A stretch of 64,000 bases of DNA from Paramecium tetraurelia (taxonomy: Eukaryota; Ciliophora; Oligohymenophorea; Peniculida; Parameciidae): positions 310,001 through 374,000 of the forward strand of contig NW_001799177.1 of assembly GCF_000165425.1 (NCBI RefSeq), written 5' to 3'. The notes below the pieces were generated by a model. That model saw nothing but the letters and a program-made list of their open reading frames with translations. It had not been told where the DNA came from and did no database searches. Each line of letters starts with the position of its first letter. Position 1 is the stretch's first letter. Below are positions 49,166-61,931 of this stretch, piece by piece. Made by a program: the position numbers and the translations under genes.

Positions 49166-52100
49166 ATGAATTCAATCAATTAAATGAATTTTCTCCAGTC
49201 CTATAATTATTGCTTGTATCCATTTCGTCCACAATTATATTATAATTTGTATGCAGAAAATATTCAAGAATAAAATCAAGCTGCTACAAATTATAAGCAA
49301 GAAGTTATATAATGGTATATATGGTTTTGTTATATTTACAGGCTGTTCACATTAGAATAATCTGAATTGTACAAACTATTTCAGATAAAAGGATAATTAA
49401 AAACATTTCCAATAATGAAGATGTACATACACGATAAGCAATTTCAACCTTCAAACTATGCACTTAACCAACAGTTAGTATTTATTAAATATTCTTAGAA
49501 CTACAATTAATTTGGAGTCTAAAATTGATGATTAGTTTTTTATAAACACACGAATCATTCACAAAAAAACAGATGTACATAGTACTATTAATTAGTATAG
49601 GAATTGTATGATAAGTTGATTATTTTCGATGATGAAAGTTTTCTCGACACAATAGTAGTAAGAGAACCTTATTTAGAAAATTTAAATGGTTTCCTTGAAT
49701 TGTTAGATGAACTATCTGATAAATATTTTCTCAATTCTTCTGCAAGAACAAATTTAGAAAAAGCAGAAGACCCATTTTGGTTTCATTAAAATAGTTTTCA
49801 TAGTTGTTCAGCCTGGATAATAAAGGAATTCGAAAAAAATATTAATTTTTATTACAATACTTAAAGAGACAAAAAGAAGAAATATCGTTTCTAGAATTAA
49901 ATGATGAATAAAAGTAACTCAAAAGATATCTAAGAATATTTTGAAAGAAATCTAGCAAATAATAAAGAGAAAGTAAAAAATTGATCAATTTAATTAGTTG
50001 AACCTTTATTTTGAATAAATACAAGCAGATTTTAAAGAAAATCCATAAAGCTTAGAAAATATTTTTTATGACAATATATTCTCAGGCACCGCAATTAAAT
50101 TATTAAAACCATAAATTGAATTATCACTTAACTTTTAATAAAAATGTCACACTGACTCAAATATTATTAAATCTATGTTAATTACATAGATGCCAGATTT
50201 ATTAGATTAGAAAACATACTTCCTAAAGAAATTCTATTAGATAGTGATTCAATTGTTTTAAGAGCATTTGGAGAATGAATTATTTAGCAGTGAACTAGCA
50301 ATTAAAAAGAAAAAAGATAAAAAAAAGTAGAAGAAAAAAAAGTCGGAAAAGACTGAATATAAGAAGGCTCTTGATCCAATTGAGTTGAATCAACGTCTCT
50401 CAAGCAAGAACTTATAAGAATCAAACATACTCAGATTTTAGAGATCATATTCTTAAAATAATTTTGCATATTCTTATGTTACTCCACCTAATACACCTTC
50501 AGCTTGGGAAAATAGCGATGATCAAAGGTATAAATTATGATTTATATTTAAGTGAGGTGAATGCTTAAAGCTATTAATCCCAGAATCAAAAATAATAAAA
50601 TAACGAAAGATAACACAAAGTTAAAGAAAGTTAAAGTATTATAGATTACGAATAAGCGAATATATCGTAAGCATTTGTAGAAAATTTGTAAAATCCTACT
50701 AATGATGATTTTGTAGAGTATACTCAAACAATAACTCTAAATATTTTAAAAACAGTCTATGAGTCTTTGGTGGATGAAAATGCACATAAAGAAGAACTAA
50801 TAAGAGAGAAAAAGAAGATTAAGAAGAAATAGAAAACTGTTTGGAGGTCTATTCCAGAAAGTAGAGATGAATAAATGTAATTATAATCTCCTGAATCTGA
50901 AATTACAAGATTCTCTGTAGAAACTTAAGCTTAAACAATAAGAAGTCTTTGTTCAAATAGAACAGCCTCAACTTCTGAAGAAGAGAAAAAGCAAAGACTG
51001 AAATCAAGAAAATCTGCATAGTAATTTGAGTAATAGGAGACTGAATCAATTTCATCTTCTAATCAGACATAAGACACCAGTTTAAAAGAATAGATTGAAA
51101 ATGTCTAATAAAAAGCACAATAGAAATTAATTGAATAGATTAGTTATGATATTATTGAATTCACTGATAACATTATGAATGATTATGAAGAGATGTTACC
51201 CTTTAGACTTTTAGCTTTTGATAGAATTAAACTAGTAATTTAGAAAGTGTTCTATGGAATACCTGATGATATGATATAGTAAGAATATAATCACTATTAA
51301 GATTATTTGGTTCATGTGCTACTGGCTTAGCTTTAATTGATTCAGACATAGACATCGGCATTAGTGGCTTTTAACCTATGAATAGAACTGTTATTAAGGC
51401 TCTTTTCGACAACTTATTTTTTGAATTCTCTAAAAGAAAATGGGTTATAAAGTCTAAGTATTCTATTTACTAAATAAAGCCCCGTCTTTAACTCAGTTGT
51501 TCCAGTAATTAAACTCGAAATAGATCCTCAAGTTCCTTAAACTGAATTTGAAGGAAGAAATTTAATGGATACAGAGATTCATAAGTGGAAAAAACTTAAA
51601 TAAAGAATAAAGAGTTGCATTAAAGTTGATATCTCGTTCAATTTTAGTGGAAGCACATACGATTCTCCTCATTCTGGTTTTATTACAACAAATTTAGTTA
51701 AATAATGGATGAAAGAATATCCAGTTATCTAATAATTAGTATTGATTTTGAAGAGCATGATCAAGAAATTAGGATTATCAGAATCATATACTGGTATATT
51801 ATGATATTTATAGTAAAGGTGGCCTCTCTTCTTACTCTCTAATTATTATGGTATATTCATTTCTAAGAGAAAATAGAATAGCCTAAAATTAAATAGGAGA
51901 ATAATTCATTGATTTGCTTAAGTATTTTGTTAATGAGTTCAACTCTAGAACTACTGGAATAGGTCTATTGGCTGATATCAAAAATCCATAATCAAGGTAT
52001 TACTAGTATATATAGAATAGCTACTTTTTTAATTTATAAGATTATTGCTTACCATAATTACCCATAACAATCTTTAATCCTTTGAACAGAAAGCTTTTAA

Positions 52101-52276
52101 CTAGTTCTTGTGTTCATATTGGCAAAATATTTGATTTTTTTAAGGTTACTTTAAATCAACTAGAACAAAAACGAGAATTTTATTGCAACTATGTAATATT
52201 AGGTAAAAAAAAACAATAAAAACTTAATAAAACTTTGGAAAATTTTATCACTAATTTATTGGAATCAATTAAATGA
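49166..52276 (+). CDS. TRF4/PAPD5-type non-canonical poly(A) polymerase
   Basis: Nucleotidyltransferase that adds A tails to RNA for decay or maturation. The catalytic centre is FGSCATGLALIDSDIDIGI (G-S and the D-x-D metal ligands); the third Asp is in SCIKVDISFN. The central domain follows the family closely: LVKQWMKEYPVIQQLVLILK, SESYTGGLSSYSLIIMVYSF, FVNEFNSRTTGIG. Before it lie about 600 residues with no family match: an N-terminal helical part (YDKLIIFDDESFLDTIVVRE), a Lys-rich run (KKKKDKKKQKKKKSEK) and a Ser/Gln region. Introns at 50528-50552 and 51794-51818 end AAG. About 1,000 residues. Confidence 0.85.
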
Positions 52277-53035
52277 ATTAAATATTGTATATAGAATATA
52301 TATTAGTGTTACTAAAGATGAAAGTCATTTAAAATGAATGTTATATAATATAAAATTAATTACTTTTATACTTCGATAATCCTAACATTAGAGCAAATTT
52401 TTTTATATAATAATTATAATTAATTAGAATCATATAGTTAGATATCATGTGAATCTATAATTTCAAAGTCGATACTTTTAATCCTTATTTAGTCTAATTA
52501 ATCCTACCAGATATTCTTTGTTCAATTCTAAGAATTAAATTTGGATGATTCGATTTGATATTTGTTAAAAATATTTTATCTAATGATTCTTCACTAATCA
52601 ATACTTGAAATCATATCTATTTAAATTAAACCTTTCAAATATCCTACTGATTAATTAGGAGAAGAGGATTTAACATAGAAATATTAGATTAAATCTTAAA
52701 CTCTATTATATCTCTTTCAATACAGTTAATAATAATCTTATATTATAAAATTCTACCTACTGTTTCTGTTTGTGAATTAAATTAAACACTAAAGAAATTA
52801 TTTTTAAAAATCTTGAGAAATCAAAATATATAAAATATTATCCTAATAATTTTTCTGATTAAATTTATATCATATAATTATTGGATATATATATATCCAT
52901 TAATTAGAACTTAGAAGATCTTTGTTTTCTCTGATTGTTACAATAACAAGTTTATTGTAAATGCAGAAAAAGTTCAACGGAGGTCAATAAGTTAGGGCCA
53001 TAATATAAAGATTAATTATTATTATTATTTACTAA
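52277..53035. other. gap, nothing recognised
   Basis: About 760 bp of highly A+T-rich sequence between tandem plus-strand genes. Open frames are short or uninformative on both strands. Confidence 0.4.
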
Positions 53036-54369
53036 ATGGAAATTAATTAAGACACTCTAAACTTTTTATTTAAAGAATTATGTGCTATGGCTTTCTTTCA
53101 ACAAAAATCACAAAATGAATTAAATGACCTTTATCAATATTACACAATGCAATAGGCTAAGTTAATGAATCAGTTTTATCATGATTAGGTGATCAATGAA
53201 TAAGAATTAAAGTATAATTGGAATGATATTATGTAGATTGGTGAACAGATTTATAGCAAGAATTTCAGAGGCTTTCTAATTAATGGTGGCAAAGCGATAA
53301 ATCATTAGGTGCAAAGAATCTAAATTTTAACCAACAATATATAATTGTTTGACTTCTTCTTTTGAAGGCAAAAATAATCTTATTTGTTAGTTAATTTAAG
53401 CTATATATAGGGAGTGCAGACTTTAGATTGAAATGCTAACAAACAAGAACCAAAAGATTGAAGTTAAAAGAGTAATTCTTTATCAATATTAAGATACACA
53501 GTCAAGATAACAACAATGATGAAGATAAACTTCAGAATCAATTTTATTCGGTTTAAGTTACGAATAAGAAAAATATATAAAATGATTGGCAAGTTAATAT
53601 TAAAAATAATAAAAAGTTGAACAATTACTACTCAAAAGTATTTCCTAAATTATATGATGCGATTGGCGGTGTTGATAAGTATATAAAACATCATTATGCT
53701 AGAGGTCAAGATGAATAAATCCTTTATTTCTAAAATAGAGATTAGAATATGGATAGGATATTCAATTAGTTACTTTAGCAGAATCAACATATCAAATAAT
53801 CTTTAAATTGGTCAGTCAATTTGGATCAAGAAATGTATAATAATAAGATCGAATAAAAACTGTAAAAACTAAAATTATAATAATTAATCCCGAGTCATTA
53901 ATTATCAACATAATCATCTCCAACAAAACCCTCATAACCATCAAATAAATCAATTAAATAGAATGCCCCAACAAGTCCCTTCAAAAATAGCATCATTAAT
54001 AATAGTAAGATGCCGTCTATTAATGTAAAATTCAGAAGCATATCACAAAATGTTCCCATGAGCGAAACAAATTTTAAGAGTTAAAATATGTTCTTGAATT
54101 TTCAATAACAAACATAATAAAATCCATAATCTTATCAATACTATTCATCAGAAACAGAGAAAGCTAATTTGTTTTCAAAAATCATTGAAAGCTATAAATA
54201 AAATTAATTTCAACTAAATAAGATAAAACTAGAATTCAAGCCCAAGCGTTAGCATTGTTCTGTTCTGAAGAGCAAATTAATGATAGATCTCATCCCACTT
54301 CATAACTCAAAATTAAAGCCTAAAGGCACTCGAAATTTTTTATAATAAGTACCATAAATAATTAATTGA
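53036..54369 (+). CDS. Q/N/S-rich protein of unknown function
   Basis: Start MEINQDTLNFLFKELCAMAF. The first 100 residues are helical and aromatic (YQYYTMQQAKLMNQFYHDQ); small introns lie between 53340 and 53480. The second half is one open frame with YYSKVFPKLYDAIGGVDKYI, a Ser/Pro/Asn-rich low-complexity stretch and a basic end (IKLEFKPKRQHCSVLKSKL). No domain recognised. Confidence 0.55.
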
Positions 54370-54670
54370 TCCTTATCTTTGTGTATCAAATTTGATTTCT
54401 GTCATATAATAAATGGTTTAATTTATAAACTAATTTTATGAATAATATTTTTGATAATTACAATTTGTAAATTATTCTTTGGTCAATATAACTCATCCAT
54501 AAAGAGAGGTGTTAAATTATAAGACTCTTATTTTTTTTGATTTAATGTAAATATACTTGATTATCTTTAATGCAACACTTAACATACTAGTTTTAATTAA
54601 AGAGTTAGATGACTGTTCGAATTACAAGAGTATTTTCCAATATATAAACTTTATTAATTAATAATAAAAT
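54370..54670. other. upstream region of the PKG gene
   Basis: A+T-rich, contains a T8 run and no recognised element. Confidence 0.4.
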
Positions 54671-57245
54671 ATGGGCTGTGGAACTTCTGCAAATAGTGAA
54701 ACTGTCGATACAGATAGTAGAAAAGATATCGATGATTTAATGGGCAAGAAAATACCCAAAGTATTTATACGTTATTGAAGTTTTAGTTTCTTATACAACC
54801 TCAATATACTACTTAGGGAGTTCAGCAATCGGAGATGTCAGATGGAGAGGACCAGAAAAATGATATTCAAGGGGACTATCATAGACAAGGAAAAAAGGCG
54901 TAGAAAAAATTTAAAGGTGGGGATGAACAAAATGTTCAAATAGTGGAGAACATTATTAAGTTGGATAAGACAATATAAAGTAAGAGATTCATTTTAAATT
55001 AAATAGAGAGTGATAGATAAATGATAGAGAAGAGTTTCAAGAGCCATTTTGTATTTTTTAATTTGACTCAATAAGCCATCGATTATCTTATAAAAAACTT
55101 GGTGTTCTGCACATAGAAAAGAGATTAGTTCATATTTCAATAGGGAGATTAAGTATATAAGCAAATGAATTTTAGGCTACATCTTACTTCATCGTACAGA
55201 AAGGACAAGCTGAAGTTATCATAAACCAAAAATAAGTTAAAGTGATATCAGAAGGAGACTATTTCGGAGAGATTGCCTTGTTATACAATGCCACAAGAAG
55301 TGCTTCAATCAAAACCATCAGTATTTACATATTTCATAAGTTTAGCTGACTGTAATTTTTGGATGCTCGACAGAGGAACCTTCAGGAAGGCAGTTGAAGA
55401 TATGATGATAAAAGAATATGACGAGAACAGAAAGTTTATAAACGAGGTTACATTCTTTTCTTTTATGACTCCTGAGCAAAGGGACTCAATTGCTCATGCC
55501 CTAATTACAACTAAATTTGAACCAGGAGAAACAATTGTAAATGAAGGAGATTAAGCAGATTCCTATTATGTAATTAAGTCAGGCACTGTTGGAGTATTCA
55601 AAGGGAAAAAGTAGATTAACACTATGGGACCAAAAGACAGTTTTGGTGAACAGGCTTTGTATGAGAAAAGCACTAGAGGAGCATCCGTTAGAGCAGAAAG
55701 TGAGGTCAAGTGTTTGGCATTAGGAAGAGACAATTTAACCAAAATATTGGGAGATAAAGTTTAGTTGATTATCTTCAACAACATAATGAGATGGAGTCTA
55801 GAAAAAAGCAGCATTTTGAATTAGCTAACAAAATTACAATAGGAAAAGATTACCTTGAAGGCCAAGATATAAAATTACAAAAAAGGATAAGTTATATTTT
55901 AGAAAGATACTAAGTGTGAATAATTAGTAATAGTACTCGAAGGAACATTACAAAGTGATGATGATAAAATAGGTAAAGGAAATTGTTTTGGTGACTAATT
56001 TCTGTCTCAAAACAAAAAGAATGATTTGTTATCTAGTGATTATTTAATGGTTACTGATGGTGTTTTAGCAACCATTTCCTTTATTTAAATGTTTAAGATT
56101 CTTGGAGGAGATTTTGAAACTGCAATCTAAAAGAAATTTGAATCCCATGAAGTAAAAATTAAAAACATTGCGAATAGAGCAGATGCTTCTCATATTCGTG
56201 TTGAGGATCTAGTTTTCATTAAGAAATTAGGATCTGGCTAATTTGGATGGGTTTATCTAGTTAAACATAAGGATATTGATAGTTGTTATGCACTGAAGAG
56301 TGTATCTAAGGCTTCAATTGTTGAGTAAAGTTTAGAAAGACATGTTTTACAAGAGAAAATGGTTTTGGAATTATGCAATTTCCCATTTGTGATGCAATTT
56401 GTCAGAACATTCAAAGACGAAATATCTGTTTACTTCCTTGTCTAATATATCAGAGGAATGGAGCTCTTCGATGTGATCAGAGAAATCGGATTATTGAATA
56501 AGGAACAAACCCAGTTTTATATTGGAACCATGATCTTGTGTTTGGAATATCTCCACTCCAATGGAATTGTCTATAGAGATTTAAAGCCTGAGAATATAAT
56601 GGTTAATTCTGACGGCATCATGATTATGATAGATCTGGGAACTGCAAAATAAATCAGTAAAGCCAAAGGATAAAGAACTTACACCATTATCGGCACTCCA
56701 CATTACATGGCCCCTGAGATCATTCTTGGTAAGGGTTACTCTTATCATGTTGATTTGTGGAGTGTAGGCATTTGCTGCTATGAATTCCTATGTGGAGGAG
56801 TGCCATATGCTGAGGACATCGAGGTAACCTTGTATTGTTATAGAGTAGGATCCATATGAGATATATGAAGAAATCATGAACAACCAATTAAAGTTCCCTC
56901 ATTTCTTCAGAGATCGATCGGCTAAAAGATACATTGAACAGTTGTTGTCTAAACAACCTGAAGCTAGATTAGGAACTTCCTATGCTGGTTTAAAAGCCCA
57001 TGCTTGGTTTGATGATTTTGATTGGGATAAACTATTCAGTCATTAATTACAACCGCCTGTATGTATATGTGTTATGGCTTTAGTATATTCCCCCCAAAGA
57101 AAGATTGATTGGGGATTTCGAGATCGATAAAAAGTTCTAATAAGGCAAACTAGTTGTATCCGAGATAAAGACAGAATAGCAATAACAGAAAATAAAATAC
57201 AGAAAGGAATTAGCAAAAGATCCAAATTGGGATAAATCATTTTGA
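54671..57245 (+). CDS. cGMP-dependent protein kinase (PKG)
   Basis: AGC kinase regulated by cyclic nucleotide. MGCGTSANS is an N-acylation signal. Two clear cyclic-nucleotide-binding cassettes: GDYFGEIALLYNATRSAS and KDSFGEQALYEKSTRGAS; a third weaker one reads GKGNCFGDQFLS. The kinase domain has [44 protein letters not shown] and an AGC tail with DPNWDKSF. The DFG motif reads DLG (MIDLGTAK). Introns include 23 nt near 55157, 25 nt near 55320 and 25 nt near 56825. About 800 residues. In ciliates PKGs act on cilia and regulated secretion; not shown here. Confidence 0.92.
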
Positions 57246-57310
57246 TGTAGAAAATATGCATTAATTATATTAAATATTTTTATTGTAAATGTACACTATA
57301 TTATATTGAC

Positions 57311-57990
57311 TCATTTCTTGGTTTCTTTGGCTTACTTTCTTTTCTCTTTAACTCCCACAAATTTAGCATTGTACCATTCTTGTCTTAATCTTCTGTAAAC
57401 GTTTTTAGCTCTTAATTCCTTTGAAATAACAGTAGCCTTTTCTCTCTTTGGTGTTCTTTAGAAAGTGATGACCTATTAGTTATTAAAGTCAGTTTTACTT
57501 CTGGATTAGTATTCTATGTGACTGGTTGAGCTACAACCTCATTAGCTGAGTCTTTGACAACTCCATTCTTTGGTTTACCAGCAACTCTGGGGAATAAGAC
57601 TAATTTTGACAAATATGCCTTAATTCTTTTAACATTAGCTGCCAATTCTTCTTAACTGTTGTTTCTTCTTCTGTGATCGACGGCAATACCAACTGTTCTG
57701 GCGAATTATGCATTAAGTCCTGCTTCTTTCAATTCAATAAGTGAGAATCCTCTTCCCAATTTCTAAACTCCATTGTATTTAATAGTTTGGCCTCTTACGA
57801 CTGGTCTAAGTAACTCCACTGGTCTTGGAGATGCCCCTATTTATTGATCTAATTTTCATCTACTTAATGCATTGGCTTATCTTCTTTATTGTCTTCTTCT
57901 CTTTGCGGCTGGTTGATTATAGAAGGTCTTGACAAATCGTGTCCAGTGCTTTCTTAAATGGGCATTTGGGAGTTGTTAATTATGCTTCAT
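57311..57990 (-). CDS. RPL13: 60S ribosomal protein L13 (eL13)
   Basis: Cytosolic large-subunit protein. Start MKHNQQLPNAHLRKHWTRFV, then FYNQPAAKRRRQQRR, and after a 27-nt intron RASPRPVELLRPVVRGQTIK, GRGFSLIELKEAGLN and ARTVGIAVDHRRRN, the eL13 core. A second intron of 26 nt near 57478 leads to the end YRRLRQEWYNAKFVGVKEKR. About 205 residues, family size. Both introns end TAG. It converges on the PKG gene with 65 bp between stops. Confidence 0.95.
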
Positions 57991-58082
57991 CTTTAGAAAA
58001 TTTAAAAAATAAATATATGGATATTTAAAAAATATATGAAATGTCTCAAATGAGAAATATTCAATATAAAAAATCATTTCTT

Positions 58083-58627
58083 TCAAAGTTAAGTAATTAT
58101 CCTCAAAGATTGTCTACTCATTTAAATAACTAAAATACTTCACGGATTCCTTTCTACTTGATTTTCTATCAGTGATAATTGGAGTCTCTTTAATGTCTTG
58201 TCCCTTCCCTTAAATTATTTCGACAGTTTTCAGCTGAGAAATGGAGTTCTCAAAGCGTAATTCTGTTTTTTTGGTCTTATTCTCATCAAAAATCTCAACA
58301 AGTTTCGGTTATATCATAATATATGGTTTTTAAGTTTGGACTAACTTATTCTCAGATGGGGATTTCTTCATCACAATCTAATCCTAAGACTTGTCTCTAA
58401 AAGAGAGCATAAAAACAAACAATTTTACAATGTATTCAGAATAAAAGATTTCGCTTGTTTGTGTGAACGACTGGAAGAAATTGTTTTTGATGCTTTCATT
58501 AAAAGACAGCTGAAAGTAATAAAAATAATTAATTAATTACAAAAATTATATGAAAAAACTCCTTAAACCATCTCGACAACCTCACTCCACATGTCCGAAT
58601 CCATTTAATCTCTGAATATCGGTTCAT
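58083..58627 (-). CDS. small protein of unknown function
   Basis: Best model starts MNRYSEIKWIRTCGVRLSRW at 58627, loses a 31-nt GTAAT..CAG intron near 58520 and continues FNESIKNNFFQSFTQTSEI, SENKLVQTQKPYIMIQPKL, ELRFENSISQLKTVEIIQ, ending after a 25-nt intron near 58120. About 160 residues, charged, no domain recognised. An alternative start at MDSDMWSEVVEM would need an unusually long intron. Tandem with eL13, ending under 100 bp from its start. Confidence 0.5.
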
Positions 58628-58794
58628 ATCAATCCCTCTACAAGGATATTTATAAATCCACCCTTTAATAGAATACAACTTTTAATTTAAGAATGTGTTC
58701 AGAGAAATACAGACGTTTATCGCTCTATTTAGAAAGTATATACATAAGTGAAGTTATTAATAATTGAATATTGAATATGTATATATCACAATAT

Positions 58795-59618
58795 TCAGTC
58801 TTTTGCTGCTCTGTAAATTTTATTGCAAGCATCTTCCAATAATCCTAATAGAGATTCTTAAGATTCTTCTCTTAATTTTTTTTCTTCTTCTATTTCACTC
58901 TTTACTCTAGAAACCAAGTCCTTAAGCATTTCAAATATAGCTGCTTCGGATTCTTCTCTTTTATGATTTATGCTATCAGTACCTCAATTTCTTCTAATTG
59001 CCTAGACCTTCATTCAATCGTTTAATTTCATCTCCTGCTCTTCTCAATGTTCCATTGTCATTGTCTTCTCTATCCTATCCCTCTGTTTTAACCATATCGT
59101 ATAATTTTGGTAAATCATTTTCCAATGAGGTCGTGATATTTTCAACCTACTCCTATCTAATCTTCCCTTCAGTTTGGATGTCAGATTTCAAATATACAAC
59201 CTAATTTTAATTTTATTATTTACCTTTTCATCCAAGTAGCCTTACAATTTAAGATTTCCATCTTTCCTTAAAGCAATCTCTTATTCAAGTTTAGTTGTTA
59301 TTCTACTTTCAAAGGCAGCCACCTCCCTCACTCTTTGTTCAAACTAAGTTTCGAAGGCATTATTTTCTTCCTCTATTTGTTTTTAAAGACGTACTATTTC
59401 ATCTTTTAAAGTGTGCTATATTTAAATAGTATTCAAATTCGTACAAGTTTCCTATTGTAAGATGTTATTGTGTCTTAAATTCTCTCCTCTACTCCTGTAA
59501 TCCTTCCACAAACGGTATCTATTCTATGTGCTTTAGAAGAGTCATGTTGTAATTGAATTGAATTGAGTTTTTCAGAGATTTTAGCAAATCTTTCGTTGAA
59601 GGGTGTATTTGGATTCAT
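58795..59618 (-). CDS. SF-assemblin / giardin-like fibre protein
   Basis: Coiled-coil protein of striated fibres attached to basal bodies. The N-terminal head and first rod match SF-assemblin: ERFAKISEKLNSIQLQHDSS, KAHRIDTVCGRITGVEERIQ. The rod continues LKDEIVRLQKQIEEENNAF and EVAAFESRITTKLEQEIALR with the family's regular breaks, to the end LLEDACNKIYRAAKD. Introns of 29 nt near 59412 and 23 nt near 59205 (TAG) are required; one more lies near 58980. About 255 residues, family size. Confidence 0.85.
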
Positions 59619-60458
59619 TTTTATTGACAAATTTTATTTAAGTTTATTTATATTTATTAAAAAGAGTCATTAATAATAATTAATAAATAAAAATAGATTT
59701 TTGAATCAAATTGTCAATCAAATAAATAAAAGAAAGAATGAACACATATTATTTATGACACAGAATAAATTTCATCTGTTTTTGAATTTCTTCGATGGTT
59801 ATGCAATTTACTTGTAATTACAGAATTTTATTTTTAAAATAGTTTTTTTCTATAAATAGGACTTTAGAGTTAATAGGAACTTTGTAACTGATCTTATTTT
59901 CAATCAGAACAGTTGAATTTGAAATTATTAATCCTACCTCACTAAACATGAAGGTGTTTAGAAAGATTTTTTAAAATATTACCTCAACTAATAATATACA
60001 ATAAATGTTCTTAAAATATATATATCAACAAGACTCTCTAATAGGAACACAATTACAAAGGAATTTTAAAGATAATCATGATAAACTGAAATAAATTGTT
60101 AAAAAATTTCCTAACAATTTAATTAATTTATTTATTAAATTATATCTTCCAACAAATATAATAATAATCCTAATTGAATTTGCAATTATGTTAAGACCAG
60201 AATAACTCACTAACTCTTATAAAGCAAGAATATATATAGTATTCAGTTTTTAAAGACCATTAAAGATATGCCAAAGCGAGAGTCATAATTAAAATGATTT
60301 TCAAATTAAATTGAATTTTAAAATTAGAGAGGTTGATGATGAAATATTTAGAATAAGTTTCTAATTAAGGCTATTTTTATATTATTATATTATAAAAAAG
60401 CAAATAATTTTAAACTTATTATAATATTTTAAACAACAATACTCATATTATTATTGGA
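59619..60458. other. gap, nothing recognised
   Basis: About 840 bp, extremely A+T-rich, between divergent genes. No gene, RNA or repeat recognised. Confidence 0.4.
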
Positions 60459-61272
60459 ATGCCCGAATACAAATCTGTTGAAATTGACTATTCCAATAGT
60501 AGATTGATTAAATTAAAGCAAAATTAAAAGAAATCAAAAATTTTTTCTCTAAATCGTAATCCCAAAATGATACATTTATTAATGATATTCTGTCTCAAAT
60601 TCAATTTAATTTTCAACAATTATATATTAATAATTATAAACTCAAAATGAATAAAGCTAGTGAAAGCGAAGAAATCTTAGATCTGTAAAATAATAGCAAA
60701 AGTTTCAAGTAAACTATAAAAACTCAACATTTAGTAAGAAAGCCAACAGGCCATAACATTATTAAAGGGTTGACTCCAATATACGACAACAAATAATTGA
60801 GCAAACCTGTATCAAAGGCTAACCGCTCAGATAGGTTTTTGCTAAACTTTTATTATGTAGATTGCTTAAAACTTAGGAATTAAGTACTCCACAGCCAAAG
60901 CAATAGTCTAGGTGTACTAAAATGAAGGCAGAATTGGAAAGAAGAGAACAAGAGATAAAAGAATATTCCAAGAAATAGAGACATACATTCTGCTTGTCAA
61001 TAAGCAAACAGGAAAAATAGAAAAAAGGAGGCTGAAGTCAGAATGCAACGGCCTCAAGAAAAATCTTTTAGATGCCTCTCATAAGTAAAAGATTATAAAT
61101 ATAACAGTTTTGAAGAGGCTCACTATTCTTAGATTGCTCAATTTTTAGGAAACTATAATCTTGATTTAAGCCAAAGAAATATTGAGCATTAAAATGAAAA
61201 TGTATTTAATTTAGTGAAAATCTTAAATGAATAATACAAACAATTTTAGGAATATAAAGAAAATGATTAATG
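60459..61272 (+). CDS. charged helical protein of unknown function
   Basis: Start MPEYKS, then a 23-nt GTT..TAG intron, then QIDQIKAKLKEIKNFFSKSQ and NDILSQIQFNFQQLYINNYK in one frame. A second intron of 26 nt lies near 60835. Basic middle (KMKAELERREQEIKEYSKKQ), one further small junction near 61000, and an end rich in Asn/Gln (VKILNEQYKQFQEYKEND). About 240 residues; no family recognised. Confidence 0.55.
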
Positions 61273-61289
61273 ATTTAAATTCAAATAAG

Positions 61290-61931
61290 CTTATAAATGA
61301 TTCATTTTATTAATTTGAAAAGAATAAAATGTTTTATCAAATTTTCAGTAAATATTTCTTATCATTAATATTTATTATTATTTCAGATATATATTTAATT
61401 TAACATAAAAATGTATAGGCTTTGGCCTGTCAAACTAATTTAATACCTAAATGAGGAAACATTCTTTTAATCTATAAAAAGTAAAGGGAATCTAATCCTT
61501 ATTATGCGAAGATTTAATTCTTTACTTAGGTAATTTGTACTTATTATCAATATTAAGCCTCCTCTGAAGTTAAATCTTTACTATCTGCAATCTAAGATTC
61601 ATTCTTTGACTATTGAATGTTTGAAATTTCATGTTTTAGAGAATTTAATATATGATATAATATTTAATTTCACTTTACTTTTTATCTTGATTTTCCATAT
61701 ACTAATTAGATGCTTGCAATCCTATTTCAATCCCAAAAGTGGTTTTATGGGTAATATGTATTGTGAGACAATTTTCATATAAAATTGTTCACTTTTTTTA
61801 ATTCTAATACTTTTCTATTTGCATATAGCGAATAGGTAGGATCTTTGATGAAGAATAAGGCAAGCTAATAATTTAAATAAATATTTTTGCGAATTTTTAT
61901 TAAGAGAATTGTATTTTATTTAAAATTTCTA
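61290..61931 (-). pseudogene. probable gene relic
   Basis: Minus-strand stretches read like protein: THKTTFGIEIGLQASNQYM near 61720 and KNESQIADSKDLTSEEAQY near 61580. They lie in different frames with no intron-like segment to join them, and each frame meets an in-frame TGA where coding-like sequence continues on the other side. No start or family identified. Best read as a decayed gene; chance openness under a one-stop code cannot be excluded. Confidence 0.3.

Noticed and set aside
57043-57261. Minus-strand open frame at the end of the PKG gene
   Set aside because: It is antisense to the conserved AGC-kinase tail and has no features of its own.
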